Part shown: one piece after another, positions 9,936-19,139 of the stretch
Position numbering within the stretch: the stretch's first letter is position 1
Layout of the letters: each line of letters begins with the position of its first letter
Notes under the pieces: generated by a model
What the model was told of the DNA's origin: nothing
The model's database searches: none
Seen by the model: the letters and a program-made list of their open reading frames with translations, nothing else
NCBI GenBank assembly: GCA_013214705.1
Contig: JABSRZ010000012.1
Span: 22,901-86,900 of the forward strand
Length of the DNA stretch: 64,000 nucleotides
Source of the DNA: Hyphomicrobiales bacterium
GTDB taxonomy: Bacteria; Pseudomonadota; Alphaproteobacteria; Rhizobiales; OSC116
Direction: 5' to 3'
Translations under genes and position numbers: made by a program

Positions 9936-10724
9936 ATGGAATATCTAACAAATCCAATATTTTACCTATTGGCGGTGCCAGCCATATTAATCATCGGCCT
10001 CAGCAAAGGTGGCTTTGGCGGGGGGCTGGGTGTGGTGGCTGTGCCGCTTATCGCGTTTATTATGCCGGTTAGCACCGCCGCCGGCATTATGTTGCCAATT
10101 TTGGTGGTTATGGATTTTCTAGGCATTTGGGCATTTCGTAATAAATGGGATGCAAAAATACTTTACATTCTCATCCCGGCAGCGTTTATCGGCATTGTTA
10201 TCGGTTCGTTTAGTTTTGAATATTTGCACGAGGCGTGGGTGCGGTTGATCACCGGCTTAATCGCCACCATGTTTGCGGCTAAATATTTCATCGAAAAATA
10301 TAAACTATCTAAAGGTGTAGATTTGGTGCCGTCCAAACCCTTTGGCCGTCTGGCGGGTTATTTTTGGGGCAGCGTTGGCGGGTTTACAAGTTTTGTGGCG
10401 CATGCTGGTGGGCCGCCGGTAGATGCTTATTTGCTAAGTCAGCGGTTCGAAAAAACTATTTTTCAGGCCACGACGGTGTTTTTCTTCACTTTTGTGAATA
10501 TTGTCAAACTCGTACCCTATACGTTGATTGGCCAATTTGATGGTGATAATTTGTGGGTTTCGGCGGTATTAATGCCGCTTGCACCCATCGGTATGTGGGT
10601 GGGTATAAAATTACATTATAGCGTTTCGCCCAAGCATTTTTACACCATTTGCTATTCGTTTTTGCTGGTCGCGGGGGTAAAACTCATATCCGACTGGGTG
10701 GTTTATTTTGTTGAAATAATATGA
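9936..10724 (+). CDS. TauE/SafE-type sulfite/organic anion exporter family permease
   Basis: 262-residue inner membrane protein with about eight hydrophobic segments arranged as two related halves, which is the TauE/SafE (DUF81) pattern. The opening motif LIIGLSKGGFGGGLG and the mid-protein GGFTSFVAHAGGPP are hallmarks. Members move sulfite, sulfoacetate or other small anions; the substrate here is unknown. It converges with the RND pump gene, ending 4 bases from it. Confidence 0.87.
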   Translation: MEYLTNPIFYLLAVPAILIIGLSKGGFGGGLGVVAVPLIAFIMPVSTAAGIMLPILVVMDFLGIWAFRNKWDAKILYILIPAAFIGIVIGSFSFEYLHEAWVRLITGLIATMFAAKYFIEKYKLSKGVDLVPSKPFGRLAGYFWGSVGGFTSFVAHAGGPPVDAYLLSQRFEKTIFQATTVFFFTFVNIVKLVPYTLIGQFDGDNLWVSAVLMPLAPIGMWVGIKLHYSVSPKHFYTICYSFLLVAGVKLISDWVVYFVEII

Positions 10725-10728
10725 GATT

Positions 10729-13700
10729 TTAAATTTGCTCAGGTTTGTTTTTTGGGTTATTCCAGTCCCGGCCATAACGCAACCATTTGAAAAAGCTATG
10801 TATATCATCCATACAGCAGATAATTACCGGCACCAAAACGAGCACCAATATAGTGGCGATCAGCAAGCCAAACACCATGGTGATGGCTAAAGGCAACAAA
10901 AACTGAGCTTGTAGGCTTTTTTCAAATAATAATGGCGTTAAGCCAGCTATCGTGGTGATGGAGGTTAGCAATACCGCGCGCAATCTATCGCACGCGCCAT
11001 AAATGGCGGCGTTAAACATGTCCATTTTTTGGTCTAAATGCTCTTCGATGCGGGCGACTAGAATTATCGAGTCATTGACCAAAATACCGGCCAAACCCAA
11101 CAGGCCAAACAGGCTAAGTGCCGATAGGTTAAAGCCCATGACCAGATGGCCAATAACCGCGCCGACAAAGCCAAATGGGATGATGAACATGACCGCAAAT
11201 GGCCGCATATAAGACGCAAATACCCAGGCCAAAATAATGTAGATGAGCGCCAGGGCGATGCCAATGCCCAGTTGCAAATCTGATATAGCTTGGGCTTGGT
11301 CGGCGGCGTGGCCACCAACGGCCGACTCGATGCCATAACGGGCTAAAATAGCTGGCAATATTTCGCGCTGTATTAAGGCGCGGGCGGTGTCGCCGGTGAT
11401 GATGGCTTCGTCGACATCGGCGGTGATGGTGATGCTGGTGCGGCCATTGAATTTACGGATTGACAGACGGCCTTTTTGTTCGGAAATGTCGGCAATTTCT
11501 TCGAGCGGTAGATAATAGCCTTGCGGGGTTTTGATGCGGAAATTATATAGGTTGGCCATCGATTGTTGGCCATCATTGCCTTTGATAATCAGCGGTATAT
11601 CGCCAGTCGAAGTGGCGATGGTTTTGATGGTAACGCCTTGGTATATATTGCGTAATTGGCGGTTAACTTCGGAACTGCTGAGGCCCAACATTTTGCCTTT
11701 GGCATTTAATTTGACCAATATTTCGCGTTTGCCTTCGGGGAAATCATCATCCGCGGCTTTGACCCCGGGAATTTTGAGGATGGCGGCCTGCAAATCTTCG
11801 GACGACTTTTTCAATATCTCTAAACTAGGGCCAGAAAGTCGAATGTTAACATCTGTGCTTTCATTGTCGGCGCTGCGGTTGCCTTGGATTATCAGCCGGT
11901 CGATGGTTGGCAATTTGGGGCTTAATTCTATCCATTTATCTATAATGGTTTGGGTGCGTACGCTGCGCAATTCGGAGCGGGTGAGCTGGGCTTCGATAAA
12001 CGCCTGCGGGTCGGCCTCGCCGCCAATGCGCACATAAACCATTTGTATCAGCTGTTCATCATCGACGCTTAGAGCTTGCTCAGCTTGGTATAGGGCTTGC
12101 TTAATTTGCTCGATGTCTTTGCGGATGGTTTCGGGTTTTGCTCCGGCGGCAAAGCGAATGCGCGAGATAATGCGCTCGCTCTCGGTGGTCGGGAAGAAAT
12201 CAAACGCCAACCGGTTGGAGGTCACATAACCGGCCGAAATGAGCAATATGGCGAAAGCACCAGCTAAGCTGACCCAGCGCCATTTTACGAAAAAGCTAAC
12301 CAATGGCAAAAATAGTTTAAATTTAAAATATTCAAACCCGCCGTTAAATATCCGCCGGAACATATTGGGGTTGGCATTGTGGCTTTTGACATAGCGCAAA
12401 TGGCCGGGCAGAATGAAAAAACATTCAACCAATGAGGCGATTAATACCGATATGACCACGATGGGGAACACAATTAATATTTGACCTAATGTGCCCTCGA
12501 TAATGGTTAGCGGTATAAAAGCGGCAATGGTGGTGAGCGCCGCCGCCATAACCGGTTTGAACATTTTTGTGGCGGCTTTTTCGGCCGCATCGGCGGCGTT
12601 ATAGCCTTGGCTCATCAGCGTTTCGGCCTCTTCGGCCACCACAATGGCGTCATCGACAATGATACCCAGCATCATCAACAATGCGAACATCGAAATCATA
12701 CTGATGGCAGTGCCAAATAAATACATGATAATCATGGTGGCTAATATGGCCACTGGCACGCCGGCGGCGACCCAAAATGCCATGCGGATGTTTAAGAAAA
12801 TAAACAGAAAAATACTGACCAATATCATGCCTGATAGGCCGTTTTCCAACAGTAGATTTATCCGGTCTTGAACATATTTACCCTCGGTTTGAAATAATTT
12901 TATATTCACATTTTTGGGATATAGATCGATGCTGGTGGCTAAAAAGCCTTCCAATTGGGTGATGATTTTAACCGTATCGGCATTGGCGCTGCGTTTTATC
13001 AGCAACATTATGGCCGGTGTGCCATCTATTTCGCCAACGGTTTGGCTGGGGTTGAACTCGGTGACAATGTTGGCAAGGTCTTTCAGCTGAATTTGGCCAC
13101 CATTTTGGCCGCTGATAATTTCGACATTTGACAGCGTGGTTAAGTCATCATTGCCGCCAATGGTGCGTAATTTTTTCTCGATAGATGATTGCAGGTCGCC
13201 GGCCGAACTGCTGCTTAAACTGTCTTTAACTTTGGCCGATATATTGGCCAGCGATAAGTCAAAGCGCTGCAATATATTTGGGTCTATGTTGAGGCTAATC
13301 TGCTCATTGCGCATGGCCTGAAACTCGACCCGCTCTAAGCCCGCCCGCAACAGACCAGCACGCAATTTAAGCGCATATTGAACTAGGTTTTTTTCACTTA
13401 CATTGCCGTAAATGGCTAATTTGGCCACGGTTTCTAAAAACACACTTTTGCTCAGACTCGGTGTGCCGGCCTCGGCCGGTAGGTTGCCGACATTGCCAAC
13501 AATATTTTCCACCTGAGCAAACATTTCATCTAAATTCGCGGCGGCTTTAAACCGCACCCGCAGGGTGGCGCGGCCTTCATTGGCCGAGGTGAAAATGAAT
13601 TGAAGATTGTCTAATTGTTGAAGCTCTGGCTCGATGAGGCTGATGATGGAAGTTTCGACATCTTCGGCGCTAGCGCCCGCCCAGTTGACATTTATGGTGA

Positions 13701-13848
13701 GCGATTTGCTCTCGGTATTGGGTTGCAATTGAGTATTGAGGCGCAACAATGCTGCCGCGCCAATGAGCATGATGACCAACATCAGCAAATTGGCCGCGGT
13801 TTTGTGACGGACAAAAAAACTGATTAAACTGCCGTTAAATTGTTTCAT
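10729..13848 (-). CDS. RND-type efflux pump, inner membrane subunit
   Basis: 1039-residue AcrB-like proton-driven exporter. There is one N-terminal transmembrane segment (about 15-32), a large periplasmic domain, a cluster of helices at about 330-530, a second periplasmic domain and a final helix cluster (860-1015). Family motif D of helix 4 is recognisable (MLGIIVDDAIVVAEEAE), with the essential tandem Asp in VDDA. ATG 13848 begins at the cytoplasmic helix (MKQFNGSLISFFVRHK), preferred over the TTG at 13875. It lies just downstream of its adaptor; no outer-membrane TolC-like gene is adjacent. Confidence 0.93.
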   Translation of the reverse strand: MKQFNGSLISFFVRHKTAANLLMLVIMLIGAAALLRLNTQLQPNTESKSLTINVNWAGASAEDVETSIISLIEPELQQLDNLQFIFTSANEGRATLRVRFKAAANLDEMFAQVENIVGNVGNLPAEAGTPSLSKSVFLETVAKLAIYGNVSEKNLVQYALKLRAGLLRAGLERVEFQAMRNEQISLNIDPNILQRFDLSLANISAKVKDSLSSSSAGDLQSSIEKKLRTIGGNDDLTTLSNVEIISGQNGGQIQLKDLANIVTEFNPSQTVGEIDGTPAIMLLIKRSANADTVKIITQLEGFLATSIDLYPKNVNIKLFQTEGKYVQDRINLLLENGLSGMILVSIFLFIFLNIRMAFWVAAGVPVAILATMIIMYLFGTAISMISMFALLMMLGIIVDDAIVVAEEAETLMSQGYNAADAAEKAATKMFKPVMAAALTTIAAFIPLTIIEGTLGQILIVFPIVVISVLIASLVECFFILPGHLRYVKSHNANPNMFRRIFNGGFEYFKFKLFLPLVSFFVKWRWVSLAGAFAILLISAGYVTSNRLAFDFFPTTESERIISRIRFAAGAKPETIRKDIEQIKQALYQAEQALSVDDEQLIQMVYVRIGGEADPQAFIEAQLTRSELRSVRTQTIIDKWIELSPKLPTIDRLIIQGNRSADNESTDVNIRLSGPSLEILKKSSEDLQAAILKIPGVKAADDDFPEGKREILVKLNAKGKMLGLSSSEVNRQLRNIYQGVTIKTIATSTGDIPLIIKGNDGQQSMANLYNFRIKTPQGYYLPLEEIADISEQKGRLSIRKFNGRTSITITADVDEAIITGDTARALIQREILPAILARYGIESAVGGHAADQAQAISDLQLGIGIALALIYIILAWVFASYMRPFAVMFIIPFGFVGAVIGHLVMGFNLSALSLFGLLGLAGILVNDSIILVARIEEHLDQKMDMFNAAIYGACDRLRAVLLTSITTIAGLTPLLFEKSLQAQFLLPLAITMVFGLLIATILVLVLVPVIICCMDDIHSFFKWLRYGRDWNNPKNKPEQI

Positions 13849-13894
13849 CTGATCTGCTTTCTTTGCTTGGTGCAACGCTTATTTGACAGCTATA

Positions 13895-15655
13895 TTAACG
13901 TCTTCCGCCACCACCGGTGGCAAATGGGTTTTGTTGCCGCCCGCCAAAGCGGCGGTTGCCACCACCTTCGCCGCCTTCGCCGCGCTCTTGCAGCCGTTTG
14001 AGCGCTGCGGCTTGTTTAATGGCCGATTGTTCGGAGGTGATGACCAGCAAACCTTCACCAGCCAAGGTTAAACGGGTTTGCAATAAAGCGTCGCCATCGG
14101 TAAGCGGGTTGGCGGCAGTTGCGGCATTGATGATTAATATATGATTTTCGGTATAGCCGACAATTTGCACTTTTACCGGCTCCAGGCGGTTTTGGCCTTC
14201 ATCCAATTTGTTGGCATCTGGCCGTGTGGCATCTGACCGTTCACCTTGTGCTGGTTGTTGACTATGCTCGGCTTGTTGGCCGTTATTAGGGCGAGAACTT
14301 TGATCGCCATGTTGCCCTTGCTCAGCTCGATTGCCTTGTCCCTGCCGCTGACCTTGCTGCTGATTTGGCTCGGCTTGTGTGTCTTGTCCCTGACCTTGTT
14401 GCTCGCCCTGCCGTCGGCCTTGACCTTTTGATTGCCGTTGGCCAGCTCGTTGCCCGCCTTTGGGCCTGTCGGCCAGTTTAACTTCGCCAGTCTCTAAGTT
14501 GGCGCGCGCCACCACATACACCGTGTCATTATCATAAATCATATGATCGGGAATTTTAAACACTTGGCTATAGGTTTGGTCGGGTATTAAAATTTTAACA
14601 AATGCGCCAATGCGTAATGCTTCCACTGCTTCTACATTGCTGATAGAGGCGTATAAATCTATCCCGCCCGAAGCGGCGACAATTTCGGAATTCACTCTAT
14701 TTATAACCGCATCAAAGGTCTTGCTAACTTGCCCAACTTGCCACAAGGTTTGAATGTTGCGGCCAATAATTGTGCCGTCTTGGGCGATGATGCGGCCATA
14801 TTGGCCATCAGATAAGGTAAATTTAACATCTATTTTTTGCTGGTCGAGCAAAGTGGCGATGGTGGCATTGGCATTTATAAATTGGCCAACTTCTAAGTTG
14901 GCATTGTGTATATAGGCATCAAAGGGGGCATATATTTTGGTGTTTTCTAAATCTTTAACCGCCTTTTCTAACGCCCATTGTTGCGCATCTTTGGTGGCCA
15001 ATAATTGTAGTTTTTGGTTGGTTAAATTGCTAAACGATGCCGCCATATTATCCAAGCTCTGCTTTTGCTGGATAAGCGACATGTTTTTTGCATCTAACGC
15101 CTGTTTGGTTATAATGCCGGATTTTTGCAAATTAATCGAACCAGCATAATCTTTTTGGGCGTTTTGATATAATGTTTGGGTGCTGTTAAACGCAATTTCG
15201 GTGGCCGCCACTTGGTTGTCTATATCGACGGTTTTAAAGCTAATGTCTTGCAAATTGGCCTTGGCGGTTATTAAATTGCCTTGATATTGAAAATTATCTA
15301 ACTCTAACAATAGTTCGCCGGCCTTGACCAATGCGCCATTTTTAAAATTAGCCGAAATATAATCTATCCGCCCACTGACGCTGGCGCTCAAGGGCAATTG
15401 CTTGCCGGCGACAATTTGGCCAAAATTGCTAATGGTCGGCTGTATATCTTCAAAATTTACCACCAAAACATCTACAATGGCGGCTTGTTCGGTGGCCGCC
15501 CGGCGCTGTATATTGGGTTTGGATTGGTTTAAAAGGTCAAAATAACTCAGCGCCGCATAAGTTATGGCGGCCACGACCGATATGCTGACCATAAAGCGTA
15601 GGAAAAACGCCAGACCGGTATTGTTGTTAAACTGTATTAATGTTTTATACGCCAT
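13895..15655 (-). CDS. RND efflux periplasmic adaptor with a large Gln/Gly/Arg-rich insert
   Basis: 586-residue membrane fusion protein. An N-terminal anchor (about 18-41) is followed by a lipoyl-like half (GKQLPLSASVSGRIDYI), a coiled-coil hairpin rich in Gln/Asn/Ala, the second lipoyl half (APFDAYIHNANLEVGQFI) and a barrel domain. About 105 residues after the barrel (roughly 390-495) consist almost only of Gln, Gly, Arg, Glu, Asn and Ala before the fold resumes (VKVQIVGYTENHILI). The C-terminus is also Gly/Arg-rich. Typical adaptors are about 350-420 residues, so these tracts explain the extra length. Start ATG has only a weak ribosome site. Confidence 0.9.
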   Translation of the reverse strand: MAYKTLIQFNNNTGLAFFLRFMVSISVVAAITYAALSYFDLLNQSKPNIQRRAATEQAAIVDVLVVNFEDIQPTISNFGQIVAGKQLPLSASVSGRIDYISANFKNGALVKAGELLLELDNFQYQGNLITAKANLQDISFKTVDIDNQVAATEIAFNSTQTLYQNAQKDYAGSINLQKSGIITKQALDAKNMSLIQQKQSLDNMAASFSNLTNQKLQLLATKDAQQWALEKAVKDLENTKIYAPFDAYIHNANLEVGQFINANATIATLLDQQKIDVKFTLSDGQYGRIIAQDGTIIGRNIQTLWQVGQVSKTFDAVINRVNSEIVAASGGIDLYASISNVEAVEALRIGAFVKILIPDQTYSQVFKIPDHMIYDNDTVYVVARANLETGEVKLADRPKGGQRAGQRQSKGQGRRQGEQQGQGQDTQAEPNQQQGQRQGQGNRAEQGQHGDQSSRPNNGQQAEHSQQPAQGERSDATRPDANKLDEGQNRLEPVKVQIVGYTENHILIINAATAANPLTDGDALLQTRLTLAGEGLLVITSEQSAIKQAAALKRLQERGEGGEGGGNRRFGGRQQNPFATGGGGRR

Positions 15656-15974
15656 AGAGGTTCACAATTGTTAAGCTCTATATTTATGACAGCTAAGGCC
15701 TTAAAACAACAGTTGAATTGTATTAAACTGTATCAAACAAATGTGATAATGTGCGGCTATTTTGGCGCTAGCACGGCTAAACAGTTCTCAATTGTTGAAG
15801 TTTGAATGTCTGCATAATGCGTGATTTGGTCTAATATCTGTGCGCCTAAAGCGGCTTCAAACAAAGGTTGGTTGGCATTTGCGGTTATGGTTCGGGTGTA
15901 ATATTTGGCATAGAAAAATAACCCAATAAATTAACTCAAACCCAGAAAATCATATTAAACTAATATGTAAATGT
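15656..15974. other. Gene-poor stretch with a possible coding remnant
   Basis: 319 bases between the adaptor and the FAD oxidoreductase. On the reverse strand a 57-codon open stretch (15930 down to 15757) has protein-like composition (for example NANQPLFEAALGAQILDQI) but no start codon near its beginning and no family I recognise. It may be the tail of a lost gene. Nothing else is supported. Confidence 0.3.
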
Positions 15975-17276
15975 TTATTTATTGCGGCTAGAAGTTTCTT
16001 TATACCAATCGGCTATTTTCATGCCCAAATAGGTGGTTTGTGCTGCCATAGGGCCAAATACGCCGCCATTCCATTGCAATTTGAAATTATTAAATATCTG
16101 ATAACGCGTTGATCCATCAGCAATTGCCTCGGCTATTAAGCGGCCACCAAGCGGGGCTGTGTTCATGCCGTGGCCGCCAAAGGCCGAACATACCCAGACA
16201 TTATGGCTAGGGGTTTTGCTGTTAAATTTGCCAATATAGGGCATTCTATGGCGGGCATAAGCCATCAGGCCAGACCAAGCAAATTCTATTTTTGCCTGTG
16301 CCAATTCGGGGTAAATATGGCACATATCGGCTTGCATAAGTTGCGCTAGTTTTTGCGGCTCTGCGGTTTTGGCGGTGATGCGCCCGCCCCATAATATCCG
16401 GTCATCATCTATGAGGCGGTAATAATCGGCTGCCCGCCGGTCATCTATAATGGCGGCGGAGGTTTTTATCAGCTGTTGTGCCAGCGCGCCCAGCTTTTGG
16501 GTGGTGATGACATAGGTCGCCACCGGCAAAATAGATTTCTGAAGTTTGCCAAAAACTTGGCCGCTATAGCCACCGCCGCACAGCACCACATGTTTGGCTT
16601 TCACCCGGCCATGTGAGGTTATGATGGTTTTTTCTGCGCCACCTAAACTCATATTTATGACTTTGGATTGTTCAAACATCTGCCCGCCATGTTTTATGAT
16701 TTGCTGGGCAATGGCTAGGCAATAATTTAACGGGTGAAAATGAAAAGCTTGTTTGTCCATATTGGCTTGATAATATTTATCTGTGGCGGTATAATTACTC
16801 ATATTATGCTGGTCAATATAGTCTAATTGATAACCATATTTAACCTGCATATTTTGGCAATATTGCTGCATATTGGCGGCATCATTATAACGAATGACCG
16901 ACAAGATGCCGCTGGTTTTTGCGGCGCTTTGCAGGTTATATTGTTGGATATTTTGGCGCACAATATCAACCCCTTCGAGCGATAGGTCAAACAGGTTTTT
17001 GGCCGCTGTCAGCCCCAGTTTTTGCTCTAAATAATCTTGACCTTGGGCAAAACCTGGGAACACAATGCCGCCATTGCGGCCAGAGGCGCCCCAAGCCATT
17101 TTATAGGCTTCTAAAACCACCACTTTATGGCCGTTGATCGCCAACTCCAAGGCGCAGGTTAAGCCAGCCAAACCGCCGCCAATTATGCAGACATCGGCTT
17201 CAACCACGGCTTCAAGGCTGGGGTGATCGATATGCGGGTCTAGGCTGTGATTATAATAGCTATTGGGGTATTTCAT
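15975..17276 (-). CDS. FAD-dependent oxidoreductase of the DAO/PuuB-like family
   Basis: 433-residue flavoprotein. The Rossmann FAD-binding motif is near the N-terminus (CIIGGGLAGLTCALEL, then VVVLEA). AWGASGRNGG matches the conserved stretch of glycine oxidase/gamma-glutamylputrescine oxidase-type enzymes, and the C-terminal FGGHGMNTAPLGGRLIAEAI closes the FAD site. The likely reaction is oxidation of an amine or amino acid with release of hydrogen peroxide and ammonia. ATG 17276 is chosen; longer frames would run into the divergent neighbour. No glutamate-putrescine ligase is nearby, so the substrate is open. Confidence 0.88.
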   Translation of the reverse strand: MKYPNSYYNHSLDPHIDHPSLEAVVEADVCIIGGGLAGLTCALELAINGHKVVVLEAYKMAWGASGRNGGIVFPGFAQGQDYLEQKLGLTAAKNLFDLSLEGVDIVRQNIQQYNLQSAAKTSGILSVIRYNDAANMQQYCQNMQVKYGYQLDYIDQHNMSNYTATDKYYQANMDKQAFHFHPLNYCLAIAQQIIKHGGQMFEQSKVINMSLGGAEKTIITSHGRVKAKHVVLCGGGYSGQVFGKLQKSILPVATYVITTQKLGALAQQLIKTSAAIIDDRRAADYYRLIDDDRILWGGRITAKTAEPQKLAQLMQADMCHIYPELAQAKIEFAWSGLMAYARHRMPYIGKFNSKTPSHNVWVCSAFGGHGMNTAPLGGRLIAEAIADGSTRYQIFNNFKLQWNGGVFGPMAAQTTYLGMKIADWYKETSSRNK

Positions 17277-17330
17277 GCTTGATTTTGCGCATATATTTAG
17301 AGACAATACAATAGGTTTTTGGGGTGGGTT

Positions 17331-18482
17331 ATGAATATAAAAATAAACAATAAACAAATGCGCCAATTGTGGCTAAAAGCCACTGGCTTGGCGGCCAACC
17401 CGACTGGCAGCTTAAATGTGCTGCAAATGATTAAAGATTTAGGCTTTGTGCAGCTAGACACTATACAAAATGTAAGCCGCGCGCATCATCATATCCTATG
17501 GTCACGCAACCAAAATTACCGCGAAATAATGTTGGATGAATTGTTAGCTAAGCGCCAACATGTGTTCGAGCACTTTACCCATGATGCGTCTATTTTGCCG
17601 GTCGAATTTTACCCGATGTGGCGACGCCAATTTCGCCGACGCAAAGCCAGCATGGATGGTTCTAGCTATTATAAAACTAAAGCTGGGCCAAAAAGTCGCG
17701 CCGAAATTAAAGCCCGCATAGACGCCGAGGGGGCGCTTAGTACCCATGCATTTGATAGCAAAATTAAAGGTGAAAAGAAAATGTGGGACCGCCCACCGCA
17801 CAAAGTGGCGCTAGATTATATGTGGCATGCTGGCGAATTATCGACCTCGCACCGGGTTAATTTTCGTAAATATTACGACCTGACAGAAAAAGTCATTCCC
17901 GCGCATATTTTAGGCCAAAACCTACCCGATCAACATCAGATTGACTGGTTATGCCAAGCGGCAATGGCCAGATTGTTTGTGGCGAGTGTGAAAGAAATAA
18001 AACAGTTTTGGGAAGGGGTTAGCCTAAAGGAAGCGCGCGCTTGGGGGCTAGATGTAAGTCAAAATTTACAACATGTAGACATAGAAAATTACGATGGCAC
18101 ATGGTCGCAAACCTACGCCGCCGCCGACATTTTAACTCAGTTAGATGAGCTTAAAACCCCATCTACGCGGATGCGGATTGTCAACCCGTTCGATCCAGCG
18201 GTTAGAGACCGGGTGCGGTTAAAATATTTATTTGGGTTTGATTATAAGATTGAAATATTTGTTCCTGCGGCGAAACGAAAATGGGGATATTATGTATATC
18301 CGTTGCTAGAAGGTGATAGGTTTGTTGGCCGCATCGAGTTAAAGGCAGAGCGTAAATTAGGCAAATTACACATTGTGAATTTATGGCATGAAGACGGCGT
18401 CAAATGGGGGGATAACCGCAAAGCCAAATTAAAATCGGAGTTGGAAAGATTTGCAAAATATGTTGGGTTGCAGGTTATATGA
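17331..18482 (+). CDS. YcaQ/AlkZ-family DNA glycosylase-like protein (winged-helix)
   Basis: 383-residue protein of the HTH_42 family, which includes AlkZ and E. coli YcaQ, glycosylases that unhook DNA interstrand crosslinks. The catalytic-region motif QLD at 41-43 followed by TIQNVSRAHHHILWSR is the recognisable core. Having Asp as third residue places it with the YcaQ (AlkX, Q-x-D) rather than the AlkZ (Q-x-Q) subgroup. ATG 17331 is preferred over TTG 17319 because a GGGG run lies upstream. It overlaps the next gene by 4 bases and is divergent from the oxidoreductase. Confidence 0.87.
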   Translation: MNIKINNKQMRQLWLKATGLAANPTGSLNVLQMIKDLGFVQLDTIQNVSRAHHHILWSRNQNYREIMLDELLAKRQHVFEHFTHDASILPVEFYPMWRRQFRRRKASMDGSSYYKTKAGPKSRAEIKARIDAEGALSTHAFDSKIKGEKKMWDRPPHKVALDYMWHAGELSTSHRVNFRKYYDLTEKVIPAHILGQNLPDQHQIDWLCQAAMARLFVASVKEIKQFWEGVSLKEARAWGLDVSQNLQHVDIENYDGTWSQTYAAADILTQLDELKTPSTRMRIVNPFDPAVRDRVRLKYLFGFDYKIEIFVPAAKRKWGYYVYPLLEGDRFVGRIELKAERKLGKLHIVNLWHEDGVKWGDNRKAKLKSELERFAKYVGLQVI

Positions 18483-19051
18483 AAATAATTTTGATGCGCC
18501 ATGGCCGACCAGTTATCGATTTAGAGGTGATGAAGAATTTGAGAAAATCACCTGCTGAAGTGGGCCAAATGGTTGATGATTATTTGGATGTTGAACTAGA
18601 TAAAATACAGAATGTACCGGAAATTTCACTACAAGCGGCTAAGCCATGCAATGTGGTTTTTTCTAGTGATTTACGGCGTGCATTGACCAGCCTTGAGTGG
18701 CTAAATAAACCCTCAAATACGCGAGGTGATGCTTGTTTTCGAGAAATTAGAATGCCTTATTTAACTTGGTCTAATCCGAAGCTGAGATTTAACATATGGC
18801 ACATTTTATTTTGGCTGACATGGTTTATTGGGTTTGCCAGAAATGGCGACTCTATTAAACCAGCTCGCCGCCGTGCTGCGCAGGGTGCCGATATATTGGC
18901 TGGTGCTGCGCTGCAAGATGAAGCGGTTTTACTGCTCGGCCATGCTATTCTTAATTGGCTCATTGCAACTGAGTTAAAAAAACTAGGTTGGCGCAGGGTT
19001 AGGTCTACGGGGTATAGTTATTGGTCGTTTATCGAGATGGAAAAATTTTAA
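18479..19051 (+). CDS. Histidine phosphatase (phosphoglycerate mutase-like) family protein
   Basis: 190-residue protein beginning MKIILMRHG, the RHG phosphohistidine motif of the branch 1 histidine phosphatase superfamily, with a second catalytic His in LLLGHAILNW. A central hydrophobic stretch (LRFNIWHILFWLTWFIGFA, about 101-119) is not typical of soluble members and may be membrane-associated. The ATGA overlap with the YcaQ-like gene shows translational coupling. The substrate is unknown. Confidence 0.82.
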   Translation: MKIILMRHGRPVIDLEVMKNLRKSPAEVGQMVDDYLDVELDKIQNVPEISLQAAKPCNVVFSSDLRRALTSLEWLNKPSNTRGDACFREIRMPYLTWSNPKLRFNIWHILFWLTWFIGFARNGDSIKPARRRAAQGADILAGAALQDEAVLLLGHAILNWLIATELKKLGWRRVRSTGYSYWSFIEMEKF

Positions 19052-19139
19052 ATATTTTGCAATTATACCTATTATGGTTTTAACTTAGCGTCAGTTATCG
19101 TTGGCGTTTGGTGCTGGCAAATATTATTGGGTTTAAGCC

